A stretch of 64,000 bases of DNA from Candidatus Nitricoxidireducens bremensis (GTDB lineage: Bacteria; Pseudomonadota; Gammaproteobacteria; Burkholderiales; Rhodocyclaceae): the NCBI GenBank assembly GCA_030247725.1, contig JAOTRT010000005.1:225233-289232 (forward strand), in the 5' to 3' direction. Positions 1-8,800 of this stretch are shown here, in pieces (the first letter of the stretch is position 1; every line of letters begins with the position of its first letter). The notes under the pieces are model-generated. The model ran no database searches. It was not told the DNA's origin and saw nothing but the letters and a program-made list of their open reading frames with translations. Position numbers and translations under genes: made by a program.

Positions 1-527
1 CCCTCAACCTCGCCCCCACCGCCAGCACCACCGCCGCCATGGCCCTGGGCGACGCGCTCGCCGTCGCCCTGCTCGACGCCCGCGGCTTCGGCACCGAGGA
101 CTTCGCCCGCTCCCATCCGGGCGGCGCCCTCGGCCGCCGCCTGCTGACCCATGTGGCCGACGTCATGCGGCCGGCCGATCAGGTGCCCGTCATCACCGAC
201 GCGACGCCGGTGGTGGAGGCCCTGCTGGCCGTCTCCCGCGGCGGCCTCGGCATGACCGCCGTGCGCGGCGCCGGCGGCGCCCTCGCCGGCATCTTCACCG
301 ACGGCGATCTGCGCCGTGCCATGGAGAAGCACGGCGACCTGCGCAGCCTGCCCGTCGGCCAGGTCATGACGCACAATCCGCGCATCATCGATCCCCAGCG
401 CCTCGCCGTCGAGGCCGTCGAGATGATGGAGCGCCACCGCATCAACCAGTTGCTGGTGGTGGACGCCGCCGGCACCCTGGTCGGCGCATTGAATATGCAC
501 GATCTCTTCCGCGCCAAGGTGGTCTGA
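1..527 (+). CDS. kdsD: D-arabinose 5-phosphate isomerase, C-terminal part
   Basis: Interconverts ribulose 5-phosphate and arabinose 5-phosphate, the entry step to Kdo for lipopolysaccharide (family knowledge). The 5' end lies outside the window: the frame is open from base 3 and its first residues (LNLAPTASTTAAMALGD) read as the end of a sugar-isomerase (SIS) domain, so the ATG at 39 is internal. Two CBS domains follow, roughly bases 150-310 and 350-520, as in full-length KdsD/GutQ. The stop overlaps the kdsC start (TGATG at 525-529), so the two are probably translationally coupled. Confidence 0.95.
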   Translation, partial: LNLAPTASTTAAMALGDALAVALLDARGFGTEDFARSHPGGALGRRLLTHVADVMRPADQVPVITDATPVVEALLAVSRGGLGMTAVRGAGGALAGIFTDGDLRRAMEKHGDLRSLPVGQVMTHNPRIIDPQRLAVEAVEMMERHRINQLLVVDAAGTLVGALNMHDLFRAKVV

Positions 528-1048
528 TGGACGTTCTCATCAAGGCCAACTACGTGCGCCTCATGGGCTTCGACATCGACGGCGTCATGACCGATGGTCG
601 CCTCTACTTCAGCCCCCGCGGCGACGAGTTGAAGGCCTTCTTCACCCGCGACGGCCTCGGCCTCAAGATGCTGGCGAAGAGCGGCATCAAGCTGGCGATC
701 ATCACCGGCCGCAGTTCCGAGATCGTCGCCCAGCGTGCCGCCAACCTGGGCATCGCCCTGGTGCTGCAGGGTGTCGAGAACAAGAAGGCCGCCATGGCGG
801 AACTGCTGGAGCGGCAAGGCCTCAGCTTCGCCGACGCCGGCTACATGGGCGACGACGTGGTGGACCTGGGCGTGATGCGGGCCTGCGGCTTCTCGGCCAC
901 GGTGCCCGACGGCCACGCCCTGGTGCGGCGCCAGGCCGACTACGTGGCTGCGGCCCCCGCCGGCGGCGGCGCCGTGCGCGAGGTCTGCGAGCTCATCCTG
1001 CGCGCCCAGGGCCGGCTCGACGGCATCCTGGAGTCCTACGCCGCATGA
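527..1048 (+). CDS. kdsC: 3-deoxy-D-manno-octulosonate 8-phosphate phosphatase
   Basis: HAD-superfamily phosphatase that dephosphorylates Kdo-8-P to Kdo in the cytoplasm. The 173-residue length is that of the C0-type KdsC without cap domain. Motif I is FDIDGVMTDG near residues 15-24 (nucleophile and acid Asp), motif II is ITGRSS, and motif III/IV is the MGDDVVDLGVM stretch. The start at 527 is chosen because it overlaps the kdsD stop; the kdsC stop overlaps the lptC start (ATGA at 1045-1048). The order kdsD-kdsC-lptC-lptA is the standard proteobacterial one. Confidence 0.96.
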   Translation: MDVLIKANYVRLMGFDIDGVMTDGRLYFSPRGDELKAFFTRDGLGLKMLAKSGIKLAIITGRSSEIVAQRAANLGIALVLQGVENKKAAMAELLERQGLSFADAGYMGDDVVDLGVMRACGFSATVPDGHALVRRQADYVAAAPAGGGAVREVCELILRAQGRLDGILESYAA

Positions 1049-1770
1049 GGGCCAGCGGCGCCGCCCTCTTCCCCGTCGGCCTGCTGGGCCTGCTGGCGGC
1101 ACTGACCTTCTGGCTGGAACAGGCGACCCAGGAGCAGCCCAGCCGCGACGGCCGCTCGCGCCACGACCCGGATTTCGTCGTCGAACGCTTCCACGTGCGC
1201 CGCTTCGACACGGAGGGTTTGCTGCAGCATTCGCTGGTGGCCCAGAAGATGATGCATTACCCGGACGACGACAGCACGGAAGTCGTGGCCCCGCGCCTCA
1301 CGTACCACCGCACGCCGCCCACCGTGGTCTCCTCCGAAACGGCATGGCTCAGCGCCGACGGCAAGCAGGTGCGCCTGGAAGGCGATGTGCAAGTGGTGCG
1401 CGAAGCCCTCGGCAGCCGGCTGGCGACGCGGCTCGCCACCAGCGTGCTGCACATCGTCCCCGACGACGAGACGGCGCGCACCGACGCCCCGGTGACCATC
1501 ACCCAGGGCCACAGCGTCGTCGCCGGCACCGGCCTGGAGGCCGACAACAAGACCCAGACGGCCGTGCTGCTCGGCCGCGTCCGTGGCACCATCGACCGCA
1601 GCTCCGCAGTTCCCGCGACCAACATCCATGAGCGCATCCCAAATGAAACCAAGAACCCTAGCCCTGCTGTCAAGCCTGCTAAGCCTGTCAAGCCTTCAGC
1701 CGGCGTTCGCGGAAAAGGCGGACCGGGAAAAGCCCGTCAACCTCGAAGCCGACAAAATCACCGTCGATGA
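1045..1770 (+). CDS. lptC: LPS export protein LptC with an unusual C-terminal tail
   Basis: Bitopic inner-membrane protein that passes LPS from LptBFG to LptA. An N-terminal membrane segment (FPVGLLGLLAALTFWL) is followed by a beta-jellyroll periplasmic domain. At 241 residues it is longer than the usual 190-200. The extra ~45 residues (from about residue 195, Lys/Pro/Arg-rich) come from reading 143 nt into lptA in another frame. A TGA at 1629-1631, overlapping the lptA ATG, lies in the third frame and would end a normal-sized LptC if the frame shifted near 1590-1625. A recent indel or a sequencing error is therefore possible. Confidence 0.85.
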   Translation: MRASGAALFPVGLLGLLAALTFWLEQATQEQPSRDGRSRHDPDFVVERFHVRRFDTEGLLQHSLVAQKMMHYPDDDSTEVVAPRLTYHRTPPTVVSSETAWLSADGKQVRLEGDVQVVREALGSRLATRLATSVLHIVPDDETARTDAPVTITQGHSVVAGTGLEADNKTQTAVLLGRVRGTIDRSSAVPATNIHERIPNETKNPSPAVKPAKPVKPSAGVRGKGGPGKARQPRSRQNHRR

Positions 1771-2239
1771 CGCCAAGAAGCTCCATATCCTGGAAGGCGC
1801 CGTCCAGCTCGTCCGCGGCACCCTGACGATCCGAACCGAAAAGCTGACGGTGTCCCAGGACGCCGACGGCTTCCAGAAGGGCACGGCCTTCGGCGGCGCC
1901 GGCGGGTTGGCGCGCTTCCGCCAGAAGCGGGAAGGCAAGGAGGAGTATGTGGACGGCGAGGCCGAGCGCATCGAGCACGACGCCCGCACCGAGAAGACCG
2001 AGTTCTTCGGCCGGGCCGTGGTGAAAAGCGGCCTCGACGAGGTGCGCGGCCAGTACATCTCCTACGACGGCCGCACCGAGAACTTCCTCGTCACCAGCGG
2101 CGGCGGCGCCTCCGGCAAGCAGGAGCGCGTACGCGCCGTGATCCAGCCCAAGAACAACGACGCCCGCCCCGCGAGCCCCGCCGTGGCGACGCCCGCCCTG
2201 CGGCAATCCATCGACATCGCAGCCCCTCGTCAGGAGTAA
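1628..2239 (+). CDS. lptA: LPS transport periplasmic protein LptA
   Basis: Periplasmic bridge protein of the Lpt machine, OstA/LptA beta-jellyroll fold. The start at 1628 gives a Sec signal peptide MSASQMKPRTLALL... ending at AFA, then the mature chain EKADREKPVNLEADKITVDD, which is the typical LptA opening; the ATG at 1643 is an alternative start. Core motifs include LEGAVQLVRGTLTI and the repeated strand pattern with GRAVVKSGLDEVRGQYISYD. The C-terminal 30 residues look disordered (Pro/Ala-rich). It overlaps the lptC frame by 143 nt and is followed after 6 nt by an enoyl-CoA hydratase instead of lptB. Confidence 0.92.
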   Translation: MSASQMKPRTLALLSSLLSLSSLQPAFAEKADREKPVNLEADKITVDDAKKLHILEGAVQLVRGTLTIRTEKLTVSQDADGFQKGTAFGGAGGLARFRQKREGKEEYVDGEAERIEHDARTEKTEFFGRAVVKSGLDEVRGQYISYDGRTENFLVTSGGGASGKQERVRAVIQPKNNDARPASPAVATPALRQSIDIAAPRQE

Positions 2240-2245
2240 GCACTC

Positions 2246-3022
2246 ATGAGCTACGAAAACATCGTCGTCGAGACCCGCGGCAGGGTTGGCCTCGTCACCC
2301 TCAACCGGCCCAAGGTCCTCAATGCCCTCAACGACGCCCTCGCCGCAGAGGTCTGTCGCGCCTTCGAGGCCTTCGACGCCGACGACGCCATCGGCTGCAT
2401 CGTCGTCACCGGTTCGGAAAAGGCCTTCGCCGCCGGTGCCGACATCGGCATGATGAAGGACTACGGCTACATGGACACGTACATGAGCAACTACCTGTCC
2501 AAGGACTGGGACCGGGTCGCCCGCATCCGCAAGCCCATCATCGCCGCCGTGGCCGGCTTCGCCCTCGGCGGCGGCTGCGAGTTCGCCATGCTGTGCGACA
2601 TGATCTACGCCGCCGACACCGCCAAGTTCGGCCAGCCCGAGATCAAGCTCGGCATCCTGCCGGGCCTGGGCGGCACCCAGCGCCTGCCCCGGGCCATGGG
2701 CAAGGCCAAGGCCATGGACATGTGCCTGACCGCCCGCTTCATCGACGCCGCGGAAGCCGAGCGCTGCGGCCTCGTCGCCCGCGTCGTCCCGGCGGACAAG
2801 CTGCTGGAGGAAACCCTGGCCGCCGCCGCCACCATTGCCGGCTTCTCCCTGCCCGTGGTCATGATGATCAAGGAATCGGTGAACCGGGCCTACGAATCGT
2901 CCCTCGCCGAAGGCCTGCTGTTCGAGCGCCGCAGCTTCCACGCGGCCTTCGCCACGGCCGATCAGAAGGAAGGCATGGCCGCCTTCGTCGAGAAGCGGAA
3001 GCCTGAATTCAAGAACCGCTGA
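2246..3022 (+). CDS. enoyl-CoA hydratase/isomerase family (crotonase)
   Basis: Crotonase-fold enzyme adding water across 2-enoyl-CoA in beta-oxidation or related CoA pathways. The 258 residues are full length. The oxyanion-hole signature is [18 protein letters not shown], with catalytic Glu in GGGCE, and the second catalytic Glu is in [13 protein letters not shown]. It sits 6 nt after lptA and is followed by a terminator, so it is probably co-transcribed with the LPS genes. It most resembles short-chain hydratases (PaaF/Ech type), but the exact substrate cannot be read from sequence. Confidence 0.93.
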   Translation: MSYENIVVETRGRVGLVTLNRPKVLNALNDALAAEVCRAFEAFDADDAIGCIVVTGSEKAFAAGADIGMMKDYGYMDTYMSNYLSKDWDRVARIRKPIIAAVAGFALGGGCEFAMLCDMIYAADTAKFGQPEIKLGILPGLGGTQRLPRAMGKAKAMDMCLTARFIDAAEAERCGLVARVVPADKLLEETLAAAATIAGFSLPVVMMIKESVNRAYESSLAEGLLFERRSFHAAFATADQKEGMAAFVEKRKPEFKNR

Positions 3023-3040
3023 CCGCGGTTTGCATCGCAC

Positions 3041-3069
3041 AACAAGGCCGGCCCCGCGCCGGCCTTGTT
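3041..3069 (+). terminator. hairpin terminator after the LPS/ech operon
   Basis: Perfect 12-bp inverted repeat AACAAGGCCGGC / GCCGGCCTTGTT with a 5-nt loop, 19 nt after the hydratase stop. Only a short T-poor tail follows, so it is a hairpin terminator of moderate strength by inspection. Confidence 0.7.
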
Positions 3070-3129
3070 CATTTCAAAACAGTTACAACGCAATGAATCT
3101 TAGGTGTTTTTACCTACGCCCCCATTATT

Positions 3130-3145
3130 TTGTGCATTGCAACAA
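3130..3145 (+). promoter_or_regulatory. PhaR-like operator upstream of the phasin -35 box
   Basis: TTGTGCATTGCAACAA, with TTGT/ACAA arms and a TGCA-rich core, ending 7 nt before the -35 box. PhaR repressors of PHB-forming bacteria bind TGCA-type repeats upstream of phaP (family knowledge). Assignment to PhaR is inference. Confidence 0.45.
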
Positions 3146-3152
3146 AAAGTGC

Positions 3153-3180
3153 TTGACATCATTCAACTCGTCCCTATAAT
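3153..3180 (+). promoter_or_regulatory. consensus sigma-70 promoter of the phasin gene
   Basis: -35 TTGACA (3153-3158) and -10 TATAAT (3175-3180), both perfect consensus, with a 16-bp spacer. The predicted start is near 3187, giving a leader of about 110 nt. Confidence 0.88.
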
Positions 3181-3189
3181 TGAAACCAT

Positions 3190-3205
3190 GATGCACTGCA
3201 GCATC
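3190..3205 (+). promoter_or_regulatory. palindromic operator at the phasin transcription start
   Basis: GATGCACTGCAGCATC, with 5-bp arms GATGC/GCATC around a TGCA-containing core, covering the predicted +1 region. Its position suits a repressor (PhaR-type, inferred) that blocks the strong promoter until PHB granules titrate it. Confidence 0.5.
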
Positions 3206-3296
3206 GCGCAGGATGGCTCCAGAACCTGGCCTGAAAGCGCAAAGCAATAAGACGAACCTACTGAATACGCTTTCTACACTTTCCAGGAGATTTCAC

Positions 3297-3854
3297 ATGT
3301 ACACCACGCCCGAACAACTGGCCTCCGCCAACAAAGCCAACGTCGAGAACCTGCTGACCGTCGCGAACACCGCCTTCGCCAGCGCCGAGCGCCTCGCCGC
3401 CCTGAACCTGAACACCGCCCGCACCCTGCTTGAGGACTCCGTTTCCAACGCCAAGTCCCTGCTGGCCGCCAAGGATGTCCAGGAACTGCTGAGCCTCCAG
3501 ACCGCCCTGGCCCAGCCCGCCCTCGACAAGGCCGTCGCCTACGCCCGCAGCCTGTACGAGATCAGCACCCAAACCCAGGAAGAATTCGGCAAGATCTTCG
3601 AAGCCCAGTTCGCCGAAGTTAACAAGAACGTGTCCACCGTCCTGGACAAGGCCGCCAAGAACGCCCCCGCCGGTTCCGACGTCGCCGTCGCCGCCGTGAA
3701 GTCCGCGATCGCCGCCGCCAACAGCGCCTACGACACCATGACCAAGGCCGCCAAGCAGGTCGCCGAGATCGCCGAAGCCAACGTCGCCGCCGCCACCAGC
3801 GCGACCGTCAAGGCCGTCGGTGCCTCCGCCCCGAAGGCCAAGAAGGCCGCCTAA
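3297..3854 (+). CDS. phaP: phasin, PHB granule-associated protein
   Basis: Coats polyhydroxyalkanoate granules. The product has 185 residues, almost entirely amphipathic helix rich in Ala, Lys and Gln, with the phasin_2 style opening MYTTPEQLASANKANVENLL and a basic end PKAKKAA. The start at 3297 has a clear AGGAG ribosome-binding site at 3285-3289; an ATG at 3213 lies between promoter and this site but has none. A consensus promoter and two candidate PhaR operators precede it, and a strong terminator follows at 3900-3926. It is monocistronic and expected to be very highly expressed. Confidence 0.95.
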   Translation: MYTTPEQLASANKANVENLLTVANTAFASAERLAALNLNTARTLLEDSVSNAKSLLAAKDVQELLSLQTALAQPALDKAVAYARSLYEISTQTQEEFGKIFEAQFAEVNKNVSTVLDKAAKNAPAGSDVAVAAVKSAIAAANSAYDTMTKAAKQVAEIAEANVAAATSATVKAVGASAPKAKKAA

Positions 3855-3899
3855 GCAACGATTTGTCTCCTCCTCCAGCCCCAACAGGCTGGTTTCAAA

Positions 3900-3926
3900 C
3901 CCTGGGCTTTGCCCAGGGTTTTTTTT
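3900..3926 (+). terminator. rho-independent terminator after phaP
   Basis: Stem CCCTGGGC / GCCCAGGG with a TTT loop, followed by a run of eight T. Textbook form. Confidence 0.93.
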
Positions 3927-3970
3927 CGTCTGGAGTTCCTTGGCACGCGTGCTGGTAGGTGGGTGCGCGA

Positions 3971-4295
3971 GACGGCGGGGTGCTCTGCTCCGCTCCATGT
4001 CCCCCGTCGCCGGCCTTCGGCCGAGTCCTCCTCCTTGACTTCCGCTCCGCAGAGCACCCCGCCGTCCCGATCAATTGACGCAGCGTCTCTTTGGCAGTTT
4101 GTTGAATACCCGAATATCTCTCCCCAAGGATGGCGGGTATCCGACTCACGGAAGTCAAGGAGGAGGCCCGGGCGTAGCCCGGGCCGGGGGGCGGAGGTAG
4201 GGTTGCGCGGAGCACTGCTCCGCGCTGCCGGAGCCGGCTTGCTGTGCAAAGCAAGCCGTGGGTCATGGAGGGAGTCGGATACCCGCCATCCTTGG
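3971..4295. repeat. chain of interleaved perfect inverted repeats, gene-free region
   Basis: The 478-nt gap between phaP and the CinA-like gene contains three perfect inverted repeats whose arms interlock. Pair A is 3971-3988 with 4049-4066 (18 bp), pair B is 4027-4044 with 4149-4166 (18 bp), pair C is 4124-4147 with 4272-4295 (24 bp). Inside C are compact hairpins: GGCCCGGGC/GCCCGGGCC (~4166-4185), GCGCGGAGCA/TGCTCCGCGC (~4204-4225) and GGCTTGCT/AGCAAGCC (~4235-4257). No credible reading frame or ribosome-binding site was seen. Pair C, spanning 172 bp with long terminal inverted repeats, looks like a MITE or REP-type element, but no clear target-site duplication was found. Confidence 0.8.
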
Positions 4296-4332
4296 CGCGC
4301 CATGCGAGGACTCAATCTCGCATGCTGGCAGT

Positions 4333-5106
4333 TCAGGCGCGGTCGAAGGCGTAACCCAGCCGGGTCACTTCGGCTTCGATCTCGGCCATGGCGGCGGGCA
4401 CCCGGTCCGGATCGCCGCGCACGCCCAGTTCCACATGGCGGCGGATTTTGTCGTTGCCGAAGTTGGGCAGGCTGAACACCACCATGCCCGGATAGTCGGC
4501 CTCGATGCGGCGCATCAGCGGCAGCAGCGTGCCCTCCAGGCCGTCCCAGACCAGGATGGCCGACTCCACGGTGTTCTCGGTGCCGAAGCGATCCCGGTAG
4601 CTGGTGTCCAGCACCCATTCGGCCATGGGCCATGCCATCTGGGGAAAGCCCGGCAGGAAATGGTGGTCCCCATGGGAGAAGCCGGGGATGCGGTTGAAGG
4701 GGTTGGGGATGATGCGGCTGCCGACGGGGAAGCTGCCCAACTCCAGCCGGGCCGGCGTCACTTCCTGCTGCATCTCGGCCATGCGGGCGCGGATTTCCCG
4801 CTCGGCATCCGGGTGTAGCGCCAACTCCACCCCCAGGGCCGCCGCCGCGGCCTGGCGCGTGTGGTCGTCGGGCGTGACGCCGATGCCGCCGAAGCTGAAT
4901 ACCACGTCGCCGCTCGCGAAGCTGCGGCGCAGGGTCTCGGTGAGGCGTTCCCGGTCGTCGCCCAAGTACTGGACCCAGGCCAGATGCAGGCCCCGGGCCG
5001 CCAGGTGTTCCGCCAGGGCCTCGAAATGCTTGTCCTTGCGCTTGCCGCGCACGATCTCGTCGCCGATGATGAGGGCGCCGAAGCCGCTCCGGGTCTGCGG
5101 ATTCAT
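4333..5106 (-). CDS. molybdopterin-binding (CinA N-terminal/MoaB-like) domain protein
   Basis: A 257-residue protein of the MoCF_biosynth fold, often annotated as competence/damage-inducible protein A. Motifs: FGALIIGDEIVRGKRKDKH at the N terminus and the phosphate-binding FGGIGVTPDDHTRQAAA near residues 70-90. It lacks the C-terminal nicotinamide-nucleotide deamidase domain of full CinA, as is common for short betaproteobacterial homologues. Its start overlaps the stop of the upstream EI24-like gene (ATGA, 5103-5106). The substrate is unknown. Confidence 0.85.
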   Translation of the reverse strand: MNPQTRSGFGALIIGDEIVRGKRKDKHFEALAEHLAARGLHLAWVQYLGDDRERLTETLRRSFASGDVVFSFGGIGVTPDDHTRQAAAAALGVELALHPDAEREIRARMAEMQQEVTPARLELGSFPVGSRIIPNPFNRIPGFSHGDHHFLPGFPQMAWPMAEWVLDTSYRDRFGTENTVESAILVWDGLEGTLLPLMRRIEADYPGMVVFSLPNFGNDKIRRHVELGVRGDPDRVPAAMAEIEAEVTRLGYAFDRA

Positions 5107-5825
5107 AGGGTGACTCCTTCCTCCTGACGTAGGCGCCGCAGGGCGCCCAGGGCCAGATGCACGAACACCAGGGCCGCGAAGCCCGGCGCCACCAGGTTCA
5201 CCACCGGTACGGCGGCGGCGAAGGCCGTGACGACGCCGCCCAGCATGAAGCTGCTGTGCTCCCGCTCGCAGAGCCGTTCCCGTTCCGCCACCGTGGCGTG
5301 CTCCGCCAGGGCGTCGAAGCGGAAGGCCCGCTGGTTCAGCCAGGCCGTCCAGGCCAGGGGCAGCACCAGCACCACGCCGGGGATCAGCAGCAGGGGCAGG
5401 GTCAGCAGCCAGCCGATCGCGAAGATCGCCCCCGCCACCAGGGTATTGAAGACGCTGCCCCAGAAGGCGTTCTCGCCATGGCGGCCGAGATCGGGATAGT
5501 CCCGCGCCGCCACCACGGCCATCATCAGCGGCAAGCTCAAGGTGCCGACGAGCAGCAGGGTCGTGACGTAGATGAGGGCCGAGGTGGTCGCCACCAGCAG
5601 GAAGCCCGCCGCCAGGTCGCCGAGCCACTGCCAGCCCGTCCAGGGGATGGCCGGCAGCAGGCCCAGCAGGGCGGCGTTGGCCTCGGCCCAGTACAGCGTC
5701 GCGACGACCAGCCAGAGTCCCGCGGATACCAGGGGCGGCCACAGCAGGTGGACCAGGACGCCGCCGCGCGCCAGGTCCTGGAAGGCGCGCAGCACGGCGG
5801 CGAAAACGATGCCGAAAGACTTCAT
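5103..5825 (-). CDS. EI24/CysZ-like integral membrane protein
   Basis: A 240-residue protein with about five or six hydrophobic segments (for example LLWPPLVSAGLWLVVATLYW, GFLLVATTSALIYVTTLLLV, AGAIFAIGWLLTLPLLLIPG). It matches the EI24 domain family, which includes the sulfate channel CysZ; transport of sulfate here is only a possibility. The start at 5825 (MKSFGIVFAAVL) overlaps the hrpA stop as ATGA, with a GGGAGA element about 9 nt upstream, and is preferred to a longer frame starting at 5846. It forms a coupled unit hrpA - this gene - CinA-like gene. Confidence 0.85.
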   Translation of the reverse strand: MKSFGIVFAAVLRAFQDLARGGVLVHLLWPPLVSAGLWLVVATLYWAEANAALLGLLPAIPWTGWQWLGDLAAGFLLVATTSALIYVTTLLLVGTLSLPLMMAVVAARDYPDLGRHGENAFWGSVFNTLVAGAIFAIGWLLTLPLLLIPGVVLVLPLAWTAWLNQRAFRFDALAEHATVAERERLCEREHSSFMLGGVVTAFAAAVPVVNLVAPGFAALVFVHLALGALRRLRQEEGVTL

Positions 5826-8800
5826 GAGCGGGGTCTCCCTTCCCACATTTTCTGCAGTCGTTTCACGGAGACCGGCGACGGCGTGCGCAGTTCCTGGGCG
5901 AACAGGGCCACGCGCAGTTCCTCCAGCAGCCAGCGGAATTCCTCGAAGAAGGGATCGACGGCGCCGCTCTTCCTTGCCGCCAGGTATTCCCGCTCGAAGG
6001 GCTTGGCCAGGGCTTGCCAGTCCGCCATGAGGCGGGCGTCCCGGGCCACGTCGGCGCGAGCCTTGTCGAGGCGCAGGCCGGCGGCCTTGAGATAGCGCGG
6101 GAAGTGGGTCAGGCGCTCCCAGGGCGTGGCGTCGATGAAGCGCTTGTCCAGCAAGGCCGCCGCCTGAGCGCCGATGTCGGCGCAGGCCGCCGGGAATGCC
6201 TTGTTCATGCCCGCGAGCTTCTTCTGCAGAGCCACGTGTTCCGTGAGGATGGTGCCGACGATGCGGCCAATCTCCTGGGCCACCAGCGTGACCTTGCCCT
6301 TGGCGGCGGCGGCGCGGGCCTCGAAATCCTTCTGGGTTGCCGGCAACGGCGCTTCCATGCAGGTACGCTCCAGGGTGGCGGCGACGAGCTGGTCCTTGAG
6401 TTCCTTCTCGGTGCCCAGGGGCATGTAGAGCAGACCCAGTTCCCGCGGCAGGTTCTTCTCAGCGAACTTCACCTGCTCCTTGAGGGCCAGGGCGAACAGG
6501 CGCCGCAGGCCGGCCCGGTGCTGGGCCGCCGCCTTGTCCTCCGTATCGAAAGCCGACAGGCGCACGCTTTCGCCTTCGTCCACCAGGGCCGGGAAGCCGA
6601 TGACCTGCCGACCGCCGACGCTGACTTCCAGCAGCTCCGGCAGGTCGCCGAAGCTCCAGGACGTGAGGCCCGCCAGCTCGCCGGCCCCGCCGGCCGCGCT
6701 TTCCGTCTTCACCTCGGCTTGCGTGAAGGCCTGCTCCACGCGGCTACCGTACTGGCCGCGCAGTTCGGCGAGCGACCGGCTCATGGTCAGGGTGCCGCCG
6801 TGCTCGTCGAGCAGGCGGAAGTTCATCAGCAGATGGGGCCGCAGCTCGCCGGGACGAAAGGCGTCCAGGGGCAGCTTCAAGGCGATGCGCTCCTCGACGA
6901 AGCGGGTCAGGCTGCGCACCAGGGGTTCGTCCGCATCGTGGGCCTCTTCGCAAAACGCCTCGGCGCTGGCATCCACGGGCTGCAGCCGGTGGCGGTACTT
7001 CTGCGGCAGGGTCTTGAACAGGGCGACGATCTTTTCCTTCAGCAGGCCCGGCACCAGCCATTCGCAGCGGTTGGCCGGCAGCTGGTTCAGGTAGGCCAGG
7101 GGCAGGGAAAGGGTCACGCCGTCGTCGGCCGCGCCCGGGTCGTGCTTGTAGGCGAGCTTGTAGCGCTGGCCGCGATGTTCCAGATGATGGGGGAAGGCGT
7201 CGGTGGTGATGCCTTCCGCCTCGTGGCGCATGAGCTGCTCGCGCTGGAGGAACAGGAGCTTGGGCGCCGATGCCTCGGCGTCCCGGCGCCAGCGGTCGAA
7301 GGCCGCCAGCGTGGTGATGTCGGCGGGAAGCTTGGCATCGTAGAAGGCGTGGATGAGTTCCTCGTCCACCAGCACATCGGGGCGGCGGGACTTGTGCTCC
7401 AGGTTCTCGATCTCCCGCAGCAGCTTCTGGTTGTGCTGGAAGAAGCGCCACTTCTTCGCCCAGTCCTCGCCCACCTCGCCCTGCACCAGGGCCGCGCGGA
7501 TCAGGATCTCGCGGGCCTGCTTGACGTCGGCCGCGCTCGCCTTGGCGCCGCCGAACAGCACGCGCCGCTTGCCGTGAAGCAGCAGGCCGTGTAAGGTCAC
7601 CCGCTCCCAGGCCACCACCTGGCCGCCGCCCTTTTCCCAGTGGGGCTCGAAGACGTGGCGGCGCACCAGATGGGCGCCCACCTCCTCCAACCACTCGGGC
7701 TCGATCCGCGCCACGCAACGGGCAAACAGGCGCGAGGTGTCCACCAGTTCGGCGGCCACGATCCAGCGCCCCGCCTTCTTCACCAGGGAGGAGCCGGGAT
7801 GGATGAAGAACTTGATCTCCCGGGCGCCGCGATAGAAGGCGTCTTCCTCGCTCTTGAGGCCGATGTGGCCCAGCAGGCCCGTCAGCAGGGCCTTGTGGAT
7901 GGCGTCGTAGTTGGCCGGGAGCTGGTTCTCCTTCCAGCCGTGCTCGTGGCAGAGCGTGGTGAGCTGGCCGTGGATGTCGCGCCACTCGCGCACCCGCAGC
8001 CAGGAGACGAAGTTCTGCCGGCACCACTGGCGCTGCTTGTTGGAGGATTCGTGGCGCCAGGTCTCATCGGCGGCATTCCAGAGCTTGAGCCACGATAGGA
8101 ACTCGGATTTCTCGTCCTTCCATTTGGCGTGGGCCTGGTCGGCGGCGCCGGCCTGCTCCTGGGGCCGTTCGCGCGGGTCCTGGCCCGAGAGGGCCGCGGC
8201 GATGACCAGCATCTCCTTGAGGCAGCCGTACTGGCGGGCGGCCAGGATCATGCGGCCGATCTTCGGGTCCAGGGGCAGCTTCGCCAGTTCGGCGCCGACG
8301 GGGGTGAGTTCCTTCGCGTCGTCCACCGCGCCCAGCTCGGCCAGCAGTTGGTAGCCGTCGGCGATCATGCGCGGCGCCGGCGCTTCGAGGAAAGGGAACT
8401 CGGTCACGTCGCCCAGATGCAGCGACTTCATGCGCAGGATGACGCCGGCCAGGGAGGAGCGCAGTATCTCGGGCTCCGTGTAGGCCGGGCGCTTGCTGAA
8501 CTCCTCCTCCGAATAGAGCCGGAAGCACACGCCCGCCGCCACGCGACCGCAACGGCCGGCCCGCTGCTTGGCCGCCGCCTGGGCCACGGGCTCCACCTGC
8601 AACTGCTCCACCTTGTTGCGGTGGCTGTAGCGTTTGACCCGGGCCAGACCCGTATCCACCACGTAGCGGATGCCCGGCACTGTCAGCGAGGTCTCGGCCA
8701 CGTTGGTGGCCAGTACCACGCGACGCCCGCCGTGGGGCGCGAAGACGCGGGCCTGCTCCTGGGCCGTCTGGCGGGCGAACAGGGGCAGAACCTCCAGGCC

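Noticed and set aside
1036..3040. Long open frames on the minus strand across the LPS genes and the hydratase
   Set aside because: High-GC DNA gives long open antisense frames. Their residue composition (Ala/Gly/His/Arg strings) matches no family, and clear genes lie on the plus strand.
3971..4295. CRISPR array
   Set aside because: Repeats are inverted, not direct, with unequal spacing and no cas genes in the window.
4124..4295. Insertion sequence with a transposase
   Set aside because: The 172-bp unit with 24-bp inverted ends contains no transposase frame, and no target-site duplication was seen. It is kept as a repeat only.
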